Shown here in pieces: positions 29,544-38,864 of a stretch of 64,000 bases of DNA. A program made the translations under genes and the position numbers. Within the stretch, counting starts at the first letter, position 1. Every line of letters begins with the position of its first letter. The notes under the pieces are model-generated. The model searched no databases, had not been told where the DNA came from, and worked only from the letters and a program-made list of their open reading frames with translations. Origin of the DNA: Microvirga solisilvae (lineage in GTDB: Bacteria; Pseudomonadota; Alphaproteobacteria; Rhizobiales; Beijerinckiaceae); assembly GCF_022808595.1 (NCBI RefSeq), contig NZ_JAKUCN010000001.1, positions 434,001 through 498,000 of the forward strand. Reading direction: 5' to 3'.

Positions 29544-29587
29544 GTTCCTATTTTGTTCTTGATTTTGGTCCTAACCTTGGCTATAGG
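29544..29587 (+). promoter_or_regulatory. LexA (SOS) box and promoter, element copy 1
   Basis: GTTC (29544-29547), seven bases, then GTTC (29555-29558): the alphaproteobacterial LexA operator GTTC-N7-GTTC. TTGATT (29559-29564) follows directly, then a 17-base spacer and TATAGG (29582-29587). LexA bound here would touch the -35 box. Transcription would run rightward from about 29594. Copy 2 keeps every one of these elements. Confidence 0.65.
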
Positions 29588-29845
29588 TGTTGATGTCCTG
29601 GCTCGATGAGGGGCGCGCTCGCGAGGCGTCGCATGTGTCGGAGCCGGGAGCGGTCCTGGTTCGGTCTCGCAAGCCGGTCCAGGAGGCCCGCCGCTGAAAG
29701 ACGCGGTGTCCGCCTAAAAGAACCGTGCGCGAGGGGCCGTCAGGTTCTTCTCCACTCTCACAGCGAACCGGACGGCCTCTCGCGCCTCCCTCACCCCAAA
29801 CCTCGGGCCACACAAGCCGCGAGGACATTCCCGCTCGCTCTTTCT
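29544..29845 (+). repeat. SOS-promoter repeat element, copy 1 (candidate structured RNA)
   Basis: Shares blocks with 42093-42432: GAGGGGCGCGCTCGCGAGGC, GAGCCGGGAGCGGTCCTG, GCGGTGTCCGCCTAAAA, CCGTGCGCGAGG, GGTTCTTCTC, CGCGAGGACA and CCCGCTCGCTCTT. Arms 29727-29741 and 29771-29785 form a 15-bp stem with one G-U pair. GGTTC/GAACC forms an inner stem. GCGAG (29819-29823) and CTCGC (29834-29838), followed by TCTTTCT, could end the transcript. Known identity: none that I recognise. It could be a small RNA, a MITE-like element or an untranslated gene remnant. Confidence 0.7.
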
Positions 29846-29889
29846 CATCTCGGGGCCGATGCTTTGAGAGGCCGTGTCGTGCAGATACA

Positions 29890-29912
29890 GAAAAGGCGGC
29901 CCAAGGCCGCCT
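29890..29912 (-). terminator. Terminator of the cvpA-purF-SDR transcript
   Basis: On the minus strand AGGCGGCC-TTG-GGCCGCCT is followed by TTTC. It lies 29 bases after the SDR stop codon. Confidence 0.75.
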
Positions 29913-29940
29913 CCAGTAGATCGAAAAGATTAGCAGATGC

Positions 29941-30684
29941 CTAAGCCGGCCCTTGCGGCTCGATCACTTTTCCGTCCTGTGTGAAATCGTAGATCTTGCC
30001 GGTCTGATCCCATGAGGGCAGGGCGAGCTTCACGATGTGAGGGGCGAGATCTTCCGGCGTCTTCAGCGTCAACGGATCCTCGCCAGGCATCGCCGCCTTG
30101 CGCATGGAGGTGCGCAGCGGGCCGGGATTGATCAGCATGGTGCGAATGGGCGTCGTCACCGTCTCGGCGGCATAGGTGCGCACGAGCGCTTCGAGGGCGG
30201 CCTTCGAGACGGAATAGACACCCCAATAGGCCTTGTGCTTGTGAGCAGCGCCCGACGTCACGAAGATGGCGCGGCCGGCATCCGAGGCGCGCAGCAACGG
30301 ATCGAAGGAGCGCAGCAGGCGGTAATTCGCCGTGACGTTCACGGTCATCACCTCATCCCAGACCGGCTGGTCGATATGGGCGATGGGCGCGAGTTCGCCG
30401 AGCTGTCCCGCATTGCCGAGGAGGATGTCGAGCTTGCCCCAGCGCTCGTAGATCGCGGCGCCCAGGCGGTCGATGGCGTCGAGGTCCTTCAGGTTCACCG
30501 GCACGAGGGTGGCGGACGAGCCCCTGGCGCGGATTTCGTCGTCGAGGCTCTCAAGCGCTCCTTGCGTGCGGGCGAGCGCGATGATGTGCGCGCCGGCTTC
30601 CGCCAATGCGAGCGCTGCCGCGCGGCCGATGCCGCGCGATGCGCCGGTGACGACCGCGACGCGGTTTGCGAGAGGCTTTTCCAT
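29941..30684 (-). CDS. SDR family NAD(P)-dependent oxidoreductase
   Basis: A 247-residue classical short-chain dehydrogenase. The cofactor motif is TGASRGIG (residues 14-21), NAG lies in LGNAGQLGEL, the catalytic Ser in FVTSGAAHK, and the Tyr-Lys pair in YSVSKAALEAL. The Ala/Gly-rich N-terminus and lack of further signatures leave the substrate open. It lies 9 bases downstream of purF, so it is co-transcribed with the purine gene, an arrangement I recall from related Rhizobiales. Confidence 0.88.
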   Translation of the reverse strand: MEKPLANRVAVVTGASRGIGRAAALALAEAGAHIIALARTQGALESLDDEIRARGSSATLVPVNLKDLDAIDRLGAAIYERWGKLDILLGNAGQLGELAPIAHIDQPVWDEVMTVNVTANYRLLRSFDPLLRASDAGRAIFVTSGAAHKHKAYWGVYSVSKAALEALVRTYAAETVTTPIRTMLINPGPLRTSMRKAAMPGEDPLTLKTPEDLAPHIVKLALPSWDQTGKIYDFTQDGKVIEPQGPA

Positions 30685-30693
30685 GGATCGTCC

Positions 30694-32184
<1,491 letters not shown>

Positions 32185-32272
32185 GATTTCCTTGGGACCC
32201 GCGCCCCCACCGGCGCGAGCCTTATGTAATCGCCCGAGGGCCAAACGCCAATGGGTTTTCCTGTCGCTCTTA

Positions 32273-32384
32273 GAGCATCGTGCGGAAAAGTGGTGCCGGT
32301 TTTCCGTAAAAACGATGCTCTTATCCAAGAAGAAAGCATCGGATTGGTCCCAAAAGTGCAAAAACCACTTTTGGGTCCGATGCT
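32273..32384. repeat. Two adjacent palindromic repeats between cvpA and purF
   Basis: The first (32273-32320) has ends GAGCATCGT/ACGATGCTC and an inner CGGAAAA/TTTTCCG. The second (32335-32384) has ends AGCATCGGA/TCCGATGCT and an inner CCAAAAGTG paired with CACTTTTGG. Both are of the type seen widely between Rhizobiales genes. As RNA they would form two strong hairpins in the cvpA-purF mRNA. Confidence 0.75.
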
Positions 32385-32408
32385 TAGAAGTGTGAACAGG
32401 AGGAGCGG

Positions 32409-33029
32409 TCAGCTCCGGCGCTGGGGCGCCTGCGGGGCCGCGGGGGCAGCAGGAGCCGGAGCGGGCGCAGTGCCGCCGCGCTGCGGATCGGGCTCGGCGG
32501 GCTCGCCGGGTTCGCCATCCTGGGGCTTCCGGAGCTTCTGAATCAGGGCTTCCGCATTCTCGGGCAGCATGGCGATGATGCTGTCACGGGCGTTTTCCAT
32601 GGCCGGGCGGGTGCGGGAGGCGGTGGCCCATTCGGGCTCCTTGCCCTGAAGCAGCCAGCTCAGGAAAGCCCAGCCGATGACGCAGATCAGGAAGCCGCGG
32701 GCCGCGCCGAAGACGAGGCCGAGCGTCCGGTCGAGGGCTCCGATTCGGGAATCGAGGATCAGATCCGAGATCTGGACCGTGATGATCGATACGATGATCA
32801 GGGTAATGACGAAGATGCCGCCAATGGCCGCCACCAGGGCAACGGTGTTGCTGCTGATATATTGCTGGGCGATGGGCAGTGCCGCCGGATGGAGGTACCA
32901 AGCCGCAGCCGCGGCCACGACCCAGGCCACGATGGCCAGGACCTCGCGGGTGAAGCCGCGCACGGCCGCCAAGAGAGCCGAGATCAGGACAATTCCGATG
33001 ACAACGAGGTCCAGAACAGAAAAGGGCAT
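32409..33029 (-). CDS. cvpA: CvpA family membrane protein
   Basis: A 206-residue inner-membrane protein with four helices in the first 140 residues, the CvpA core (LVVIGIVLISALLAAVRGF; RTLGLVFGAARGFL), and a Pro/Ala-rich cytoplasmic tail. CvpA was found in E. coli through colicin V production and sits upstream of purF in many proteobacteria, as here. Its molecular role is unsettled (envelope stress and bile resistance have been reported). The gap to purF is about 220 bases and filled with palindromes. Confidence 0.88.
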   Translation of the reverse strand: MPFSVLDLVVIGIVLISALLAAVRGFTREVLAIVAWVVAAAAAWYLHPAALPIAQQYISSNTVALVAAIGGIFVITLIIVSIITVQISDLILDSRIGALDRTLGLVFGAARGFLICVIGWAFLSWLLQGKEPEWATASRTRPAMENARDSIIAMLPENAEALIQKLRKPQDGEPGEPAEPDPQRGGTAPAPAPAAPAAPQAPQRRS

Positions 33030-33168
33030 GAGCCGAGCCTACGCAGAAACAGGGAGAGGGGCCGCATTCGCGGATTAAGGCCAGGCTGTATAGCCTTAAG
33101 AGAGGCATTCGTCACCCCTAGGCCGGAAAAGGTGCACATGGGCCGCAAGTCACCTAACAAGCGCCCAC

Positions 33169-33195
33169 AAAAAAAACCCGGCGCAGAGCGCCGGG
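33169..33195 (-). terminator. Intrinsic terminator of the RTX gene
   Basis: On the minus strand CCCGGCGC-TCT-GCGCCGGG is followed by eight T residues. It lies 27 bases after the stop codon of the RTX-like gene. One of the strongest terminators in the window. Confidence 0.92.
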
Positions 33196-33221
33196 CTAGG
33201 GAGAGAAGTGATGTTCCCAGA

Positions 33222-34400
33222 TCAGACGAAGATGAAATCGTCGGCCTGGACATAGGTGCCGGGCTTCAGCTTGGCGATGGCGAAGCCCTTCCCGCCGCCC
33301 GAACCGTCGAGGTCCAGGTAAACGAAGCCGTTCTTCTTGTCGTAGGTGACGAAGTCGTAGGTGTCCTTTGCCTTGCCGACGGTGAAGAAGTGTTTTTCGA
33401 GCTTGCCCTTGTCGAACACCTTATCCAGGCTGAAGAAGCCCTTCTTATTGCCGGCCTTGGTGCCTGCGAGCGACTCGTAGACCTCTTTCTTGGCGACCTT
33501 GACCTTGAAGGCCTTCAGAGCAGCAAGGTTGATCTGAATGGTGTCGTCAGCAGATTTGAAGTCCACGATGTGGTCGAAATGGCCCTTCTTGATGGCGTTG
33601 TCGAAGACGAAGGTGTCCTTGCCCGTGCCGCCGATAAGGATGTCCTTGCCCGTGCCGCCGGCGAGCACGTCGTCGCCGCCCAGGCCGTAGATCTTGTCGT
33701 TGCCGCCATAGCCCTTGATCATGTCCGCACCGGCCCCGCCGATAAGACGGTTGTTCTTCGCCGTGCCATTCACGAAGTCGAAGGCATCGCCGACATTGAC
33801 GGTCAGGGTCTTCTCGAAGGTATTGCCGTCGACGTCCGTCACTTTGACAGTGATGTCGTGTGTTTTCGTCGTCAGGAAGTCCAGCTTCGAACCATCCTCC
33901 ACCACGAGCTGACCATCGACGATGTCGAAGCGGCCCTCGGCATCGCCGAGCAACTCAAAGGTGAACTCTTCGTTCGCATCGAGATCGGCGGCAAGCAGAT
34001 CGCCAACCACAGTGCCATTCGCGACATGCTCAAGGACGGTGTAGCTCGATAGGGAGATGTCCGTCGGAGCGACGTTATCGATCACGCTCAGCGTAAGAGC
34101 GGCGGGATCGACGTCGGTCGCGCTTCCGCCGGATGAATCGCTAGTAGCAGTGATGTCAATGTTGAACGTGAGGTTGCCCGCTTCGTAGTCGTAAAGAGCG
34201 CTGTCGGCGTTCTTGACGACGAGCTCATACAGACCCGTGGTCGTGTTGAGACGGATTTCGAAACGACCTTCGGCATCGCCCGTGAGCTCATACGAGAAAG
34301 TCTCGTTGCTCTTGCCGCCTTCGACGCGCAGGGTGCCAATAACTGTGCCGACTTCAGGATGTTCGCTGACAGTCAGGTTCGAAAGAATGATGCTTGCCAT
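33222..34400 (-). CDS. RTX-type Ca2+-binding protein with cadherin-like repeats
   Basis: A 392-residue acidic protein with no classical signal peptide. Two homologous beta-sandwich repeats begin at EHPEVGTVIGTL (about residue 13) and EHVANGTVVGDL (about residue 123), each with the shared ELxGDAEGRF. Nonapeptide RTX repeats follow (about residues 219-268; GGAGADMIKGYGGNDKIYG, GGDDVLAGGTGKD), then a C-terminal region ending in DDFIFV, as in type I secretion substrates. Export would need an ABC/MFP/OMF system, none of which is in the window. It has its own operator candidate and terminator and interrupts the usual radA-cvpA neighbourhood. Confidence 0.9.
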   Translation of the reverse strand: MASIILSNLTVSEHPEVGTVIGTLRVEGGKSNETFSYELTGDAEGRFEIRLNTTTGLYELVVKNADSALYDYEAGNLTFNIDITATSDSSGGSATDVDPAALTLSVIDNVAPTDISLSSYTVLEHVANGTVVGDLLAADLDANEEFTFELLGDAEGRFDIVDGQLVVEDGSKLDFLTTKTHDITVKVTDVDGNTFEKTLTVNVGDAFDFVNGTAKNNRLIGGAGADMIKGYGGNDKIYGLGGDDVLAGGTGKDILIGGTGKDTFVFDNAIKKGHFDHIVDFKSADDTIQINLAALKAFKVKVAKKEVYESLAGTKAGNKKGFFSLDKVFDKGKLEKHFFTVGKAKDTYDFVTYDKKNGFVYLDLDGSGGGKGFAIAKLKPGTYVQADDFIFV

Positions 34401-34497
34401 ATGATCCTCTATGGGCTCGAGGGCTACTCGTTGCTACTGACGAGGTAACCCGTCGAAGCTCAGGCTGAGTGATACAGTCTTGCTCATAGGGATCAAT

Positions 34498-34513
34498 TAG
34501 ACCGGACGGTCTA
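34498..34513. promoter_or_regulatory. Palindromic operator candidate upstream of the RTX gene
   Basis: TAGACCG-GA-CGGTCTA is a perfect 7+2+7 palindrome 98 bases before the RTX start, between it and the radA stop. The sequence resembles operators of TetR-family repressors such as NemR (from memory). No tetR-like gene is in the window. Confidence 0.5.
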
Positions 34514-34539
34514 TGGAATCTGGCTGGTCAAGACCTCCT

Positions 34540-35940
34540 TTAGGAGGCCCTGCGTTTGCGCGCCGCGATTCCCGCAACGAGATCAGTGATATGGCCGATG
34601 GAGGACGCTGCCAGCGGTAGGCGCTCCTGCTTGCCCTTTTCCACACGCGGAGCCGGTGCGACGGCACTGGAAAAACCCAGTTTCGCGGCTTCCTTCAGGC
34701 GTGCCTGTTCCTGGGCCACGGGACGGATCGCGCCGGAGAGGCCCATCTCGCCGAAATAGACCGTATCGGGCGGCAGGGGATTGCCGGATAGGGACGAGAC
34801 GAGCGCTGCGGCTGCTGCGAGGTCCGCAGCGGGCTCGGTGATGCGCAAGCCACCGGCGACGTTCAAATAAACGTCGTGCATGCCGAGCTTCAGGCCACCA
34901 TGAGCTTCCAGCACCGCAAGCACCATCGACAGGCGAGCCTGATCCCAGCCGACGACGGCGCGGCGCGGCGTGCCGAGAGACGAGGGCGCGACGAGCGCCT
35001 GAATTTCCACGAGGAGCGGACGCGTGCCTTCCATGCCCGCGAACACCGCCGTGCCTGCTGTCGCCATGTCGCGACCGGCGAGGAAGAGCTCGGAGGGATT
35101 GGGCACTTCGCGCAGACCCTGGTCCGACATCTCGAACACGCCGATCTCGTCGGTGGGTCCGAAGCGGTTCTTCACCGCGCGCAGGATTCGGAAGTGATGG
35201 CCGGTATCGCCTTCGAACGACACCACCGCATCGACCATATGCTCGACGACGCGGGGACCCGCGATCTGACCGTCCTTCGTGACGTGGCCGACGAGGATGA
35301 CGGCAGTGCCTGTCGTTTTCGCGAAACGGATGAGTGCCTGTGCCGAGCCGCGCACCTGAGTGACGGTGCCGGGCGCGGATTCCACCGTCTCGGTCCACAT
35401 GGTCTGGATCGAGTCGATGATCGCGAGTGCTGGCGGGCGGCCTTGGCTCAAGGTCGCGATAATGTCTTCCACATTGGTCTCGGAAGCGAGTTCTACAGGC
35501 GCTTGGCCGAGGCCGAGACGTTCCGCGCGCAGACGCACCTGCGCTACGGCTTCTTCGCCCGAGATATAGGCCACGCGTTCGCCGCGCATGGCTAGAGCGG
35601 CAGAGGCCTGCATGAGCAGCGTCGATTTGCCGATGCCGGGATCGCCGCCGAGGAGGATGATCGAACCGTGCACGAAACCGCCGCCGGTGACGCGGTCGAG
35701 CTCAGCGATGCCTGATGGCGTGCGCGGTGCTTCCTTGGTTTCGCCGGAGAGACCTTCGAGCGGGAAGATGCGGCCCTTCGCACGTGACGGACGCGTCGCA
35801 ACAGGTCCGGACATCGGGCTCGCGGATCCAGTTTCCTCGGCGATGGTGTTCCATCCGCCGCAGGCCTCGCACTTGCCTTTCCAACGGTTATAGACGGCGC
35901 CGCATTCCTGGCACACGAAAGACGGGTGACGCTTTGCCAT
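34540..35940 (-). CDS. radA: DNA repair protein RadA
   Basis: A 466-residue RecA-like branch-migration helicase. An N-terminal C4 zinc finger (Cys10, Cys13, Cys24, Cys27) is followed by Walker A GGDPGIGKST, the RadA-specific KNRFG motif in AVKNRFGPTDEIG and a C-terminal Lon-like domain. RadA processes recombination intermediates. The stop codon of alr overlaps its ATG by one base, which suggests translational coupling in the dnaB-alr-radA operon. Confidence 0.96.
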   Translation of the reverse strand: MAKRHPSFVCQECGAVYNRWKGKCEACGGWNTIAEETGSASPMSGPVATRPSRAKGRIFPLEGLSGETKEAPRTPSGIAELDRVTGGGFVHGSIILLGGDPGIGKSTLLMQASAALAMRGERVAYISGEEAVAQVRLRAERLGLGQAPVELASETNVEDIIATLSQGRPPALAIIDSIQTMWTETVESAPGTVTQVRGSAQALIRFAKTTGTAVILVGHVTKDGQIAGPRVVEHMVDAVVSFEGDTGHHFRILRAVKNRFGPTDEIGVFEMSDQGLREVPNPSELFLAGRDMATAGTAVFAGMEGTRPLLVEIQALVAPSSLGTPRRAVVGWDQARLSMVLAVLEAHGGLKLGMHDVYLNVAGGLRITEPAADLAAAAALVSSLSGNPLPPDTVYFGEMGLSGAIRPVAQEQARLKEAAKLGFSSAVAPAPRVEKGKQERLPLAASSIGHITDLVAGIAARKRRAS

Positions 35941-37055
35941 CAGCCTTGCGTCCCGGTGTAGCTCCGCGCGTAACGGCGGCCGAGGCTGGTGAGTATTTCG
36001 TAGCCGATGGTGCCTGCGCGGCGGCCGACTTCATCGATCGTCAGCGCGCCTCCGATCATTGTGACGGTATCGCCGCGCTTGATCTCGTTATCGGGAATGT
36101 CGGTGACATCGACGGTGATCAGATCCATCGACACATTGCCTGCGAACGGGCAGGGGCGTCCGGCCACGAGAACCTGTCCTGCGAGCAATTCCTCTCCGCT
36201 CTTGCCGCGTGCGCTCGCGGAACGCGGATAGCCGTCCGCATAACCGATGGAGAGGGTCGCGATGCGGCGTCGGCCCAGCGCGAGCCAGCGCGCGTTGTAG
36301 CCGACGGTATCGTCTTCCTCGACCCAGCGCAGTTGCACGATGCGCGCCTCGAGCTGTGCGACGGCGCTCATGGGATTGTCGCGATCCGGCGTTGGGTTAC
36401 CGCCGTAAAGCGCATAACCCGGGCGCACGAGATCGAAATGCGGCTTCTCCTTCAGGAAGATACCGGAAGAATTGGCAAGCGATGCGCGCACGCCGGGAAG
36501 CGTTTCGCGAACAGCGTTGAAGGCATCGATCTGACGGATGTTGAGCGGATTGTCGCTTTCTTCCGCGCTCACGAAATGGCTCATCAGGAGCGCTGTCTCG
36601 AAATCCTTCAGATCATTGCGGCCCTTCAGCGTAAGGCCTTGTTCGACCGTGAGGCCGAGACGGTTCATGCCGGTATCCACATGGATCGCAGCTTCACGCT
36701 TCTGGCCTTGCGAGCGGCAGAACGAAGCCCATTCCTCGATCTCCTCGAAGGAGCCGAGAACGGGGCGCAGGTTGTGCTCGACATAGGTAGCACAGGTGCC
36801 GGGAAACAGACCATTGAGCACATAGATGGTCGCATCCGGCGCAACAGTGCGCACGCGGATCGCCTCGCTCACATGCGCCACGAAGAAAGTGCGGCATCCA
36901 GCCCGATGCAGAGCGGGCACGGCCTGCTCGATGCCGGTGCCGTAGGCATCCGCCTTGACCACAGCGGAGGCTTCCGCGCCGCCCGCGTTGTCGCGAAGCG
37001 TACGCCAGTTGGACGCCAGCGCCGCGAGGTCGATGTGAAGGAGGCCGCCGGCCAT
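35940..37055 (-). CDS. alr: Alanine racemase
   Basis: A 371-residue fold-type III PLP enzyme that makes D-alanine for peptidoglycan. The PLP lysine is Lys34 in AVVKADAYGTG, and the catalytic Tyr lies in MSAVAQLEARIV-adjacent sequence and in LSIGYADGYPR. I chose the ATG at 37055 (MAGGLLHIDL). An alternative TTG at 37103 overlaps the dnaB stop codon (TTGA) and would add 16 residues, a coupling pattern also used by epmB. It lies between dnaB and radA in one operon. Confidence 0.93.
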   Translation of the reverse strand: MAGGLLHIDLAALASNWRTLRDNAGGAEASAVVKADAYGTGIEQAVPALHRAGCRTFFVAHVSEAIRVRTVAPDATIYVLNGLFPGTCATYVEHNLRPVLGSFEEIEEWASFCRSQGQKREAAIHVDTGMNRLGLTVEQGLTLKGRNDLKDFETALLMSHFVSAEESDNPLNIRQIDAFNAVRETLPGVRASLANSSGIFLKEKPHFDLVRPGYALYGGNPTPDRDNPMSAVAQLEARIVQLRWVEEDDTVGYNARWLALGRRRIATLSIGYADGYPRSASARGKSGEELLAGQVLVAGRPCPFAGNVSMDLITVDVTDIPDNEIKRGDTVTMIGGALTIDEVGRRAGTIGYEILTSLGRRYARSYTGTQG

Positions 37056-37099
37056 GTCCGCAGTGATGCGGCTGGCGGTGCTGGTCTGTTCGGTCTTGT

Positions 37100-38593
37100 T
37101 CAATCGCCGATCCGTTCGGGTAGCTTGTCTTCGTCTGCGAGGTTGGTGAAGCGGGTGATGTCGGCCTGGAACGCGAGCTGCACGGTGCCGGTGGGACCGT
37201 GACGCTGCTTGCCGATGATCACCTCGGCCTTGCCATGAACCTGGTCCATCTCCGCCTGCCACTTGAAGTATTCTTCGGTGCCGGGCTTCGGCTCCTTGTT
37301 CTTGAGGTAATACTCTTCGCGGTAGACGAACATCACCACGTCGGCGTCCTGCTCGATCGAGCCCGATTCACGAAGGTCGGAAAGCTGCGGCCGTTTGTCG
37401 TCGCGCGATTCCACCTGACGGGAGAGCTGGGAGAGCGCGATCAGCGGCACAGACAATTCCTTGGCGAGCGCCTTCAGGCCCGTGGTGATCTCGGTCAGTT
37501 CTTGCACGCGGTTGTCGCCCTTCTTGCCGGAGCCTGAGAGCAGCTGGAGGTAGTCCACGATGAGCACATCGAGACCACGCTGGCGCTTGAGACGCCGGGC
37601 GCGGGCCGTGAGCTGCGCAATCGAGATGCCGCCGGTTTGGTCGATATAGAAAGGGATCGACTGCATTTCACGGGCGGCTTCCGTGATCTTGTAGAAATCG
37701 TCCTCGCGCATATCGCCGCGGCGGATCTTGTAGGACGGAACGCCCGATTGCTCCGCGATGATACGGGTGGCGAGCTGTTCCGCCGACATTTCGAGCGAGA
37801 AGAAGCCGACGATGCCGCCATTGACGGTTTTCATCGTGCCGTCCTGCTGCTTCTCGGCCTTGTAAGCCTTGGCGATGTTGAACGCGATGTTCGTCACAAG
37901 TGAGGTCTTACCCATCGCCGGGCGGCCGGCGAGGATGACAAGGTCGGAAGGCTGAAGGCCGCCGAGAGACTTGTCGAGGTCGATCAGCCCCGTCGAAACG
38001 CCGGACAGGGCGCCTTCGCGCTTATAGGCGGCGGCCGCCATGTCGATGGCGGCGGTGAGCGCATCGGAGAAGCGCTGGAAGCCGCCATCGGTGCGGCCCG
38101 TCTCCGCGATGGAGTACAGGCGGCGCTCCGCTTCCTCGATCTGGTCGCGGGGCGAGCTGTCGACAGGCGCGTCGAAGGCGTTGTTGACGACGTCCTCGCC
38201 GATATTGATCAGGCTGCGGCGGATCGCGAGGTCGTAGATCGTGCGGCCGTAATCCTCGGCGTTGATGACGGTGGTCGCTTCCGCGGCGAGGCGGGCGAGA
38301 TATTGCGAAACGGTGATGCCGCCGAGATCCTGGTCGCCGAGGAAGGTCTTCATCGTGATCGGAGTCGCGACCTTGCCGGCCTTGATGAGGCCGGTGGCGA
38401 CTTCATAGATGCGACGGTGCAGATCCTCGATGAAATGCTCCGCTTCGAGGAAGTCCGAGACGCGGTAATAGGCGTCGTTGTTGACCAGCATCGCGCCCAG
38501 CAGAGCCTGTTCGGCTTCGATGTTGCTCGGAGGCGTGCGGAACTGCGGCTCTGCGGTCTCTAAGCGGGCGATCAGGGCATTGGCGGTGGCCAT
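37100..38593 (-). CDS. dnaB: Replicative DNA helicase DnaB
   Basis: A 497-residue hexameric 5'-3' helicase. An N-terminal primase-interaction domain (NIEAEQALLGAML) is followed by a RecA-like domain with Walker A AGRPAMGKTS, Walker B VLIVDYLQLL and the DnaB motif SQLSRQVESRDDKRPQLSDL. No intein is present. It lies downstream of rplI, with a terminator between (38779-38814), and upstream of alr, whose possible TTG start overlaps its stop. Confidence 0.97.
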   Translation of the reverse strand: MATANALIARLETAEPQFRTPPSNIEAEQALLGAMLVNNDAYYRVSDFLEAEHFIEDLHRRIYEVATGLIKAGKVATPITMKTFLGDQDLGGITVSQYLARLAAEATTVINAEDYGRTIYDLAIRRSLINIGEDVVNNAFDAPVDSSPRDQIEEAERRLYSIAETGRTDGGFQRFSDALTAAIDMAAAAYKREGALSGVSTGLIDLDKSLGGLQPSDLVILAGRPAMGKTSLVTNIAFNIAKAYKAEKQQDGTMKTVNGGIVGFFSLEMSAEQLATRIIAEQSGVPSYKIRRGDMREDDFYKITEAAREMQSIPFYIDQTGGISIAQLTARARRLKRQRGLDVLIVDYLQLLSGSGKKGDNRVQELTEITTGLKALAKELSVPLIALSQLSRQVESRDDKRPQLSDLRESGSIEQDADVVMFVYREEYYLKNKEPKPGTEEYFKWQAEMDQVHGKAEVIIGKQRHGPTGTVQLAFQADITRFTNLADEDKLPERIGD

Positions 38594-38778
38594 CTGGCGC
38601 TCCGGGAACGGGGTTTGAGGTTTAGAAGCTCATAGACCGCAATTGGTGTCCGAACCGTTGCCGATCAGGGACAGCGCGAGACTCCGGGCAGGCTGTCCTC
38701 GCTGTCCTCGATTCTCACAAGCACGCGTCTTTTCGTCAGGCGTCTGCCTTGACTCTGAAAGAGGCCGCAACCCCAACG

Positions 38779-38814
38779 AAAAAGCGCTCCCCACCGAATC
38801 GATGGAGAGCGCTT
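38779..38814 (-). terminator. Intrinsic terminator of rplI
   Basis: On the minus strand an 11-bp stem (AAGCGCTCTCC with GGGGAGCGCTT, one G-U) is followed by TTTTTC. It lies 51 bases after the rplI stop and marks the 3' end of the rpsF-rpsR-DUF2232-rplI group. Confidence 0.85.
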
Positions 38815-38864
38815 ATTTTGGAACAAAGCGCGAACTTGAGCAAGGCTCAGGTTCGCGTCAGGTC

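Larger units (their letters stand above)
29437..29940. other. 504-base intergenic region holding SOS element copy 1
   Basis: Bases 29437-29540 are the upstream region of the leftward mod gene. Bases 29544-29845 are the repeated SOS-promoter element, and 29890-29912 the terminator of the SDR-purF transcript. Open frames here (for example 29571-29828 on the minus strand) are not supported as genes, because their codon pattern is not conserved in copy 2. Confidence 0.7.

Noticed and set aside
29571-29828. An 85-codon minus-strand frame in SOS element copy 1, with a similar frame (42089-42331) in copy 2
   Set aside because: Similarity of the two peptides follows from DNA homology. Substitutions are mostly non-synonymous, the start positions differ, and there are gaps outside multiples of three elsewhere. 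A structured RNA or plain repeat explains the data better.
29606-29944. A 112-codon plus-strand frame in SOS element copy 1
   Set aside because: Arg/Ser-rich translation without homology. It runs through the SDR terminator and is not kept in copy 2.
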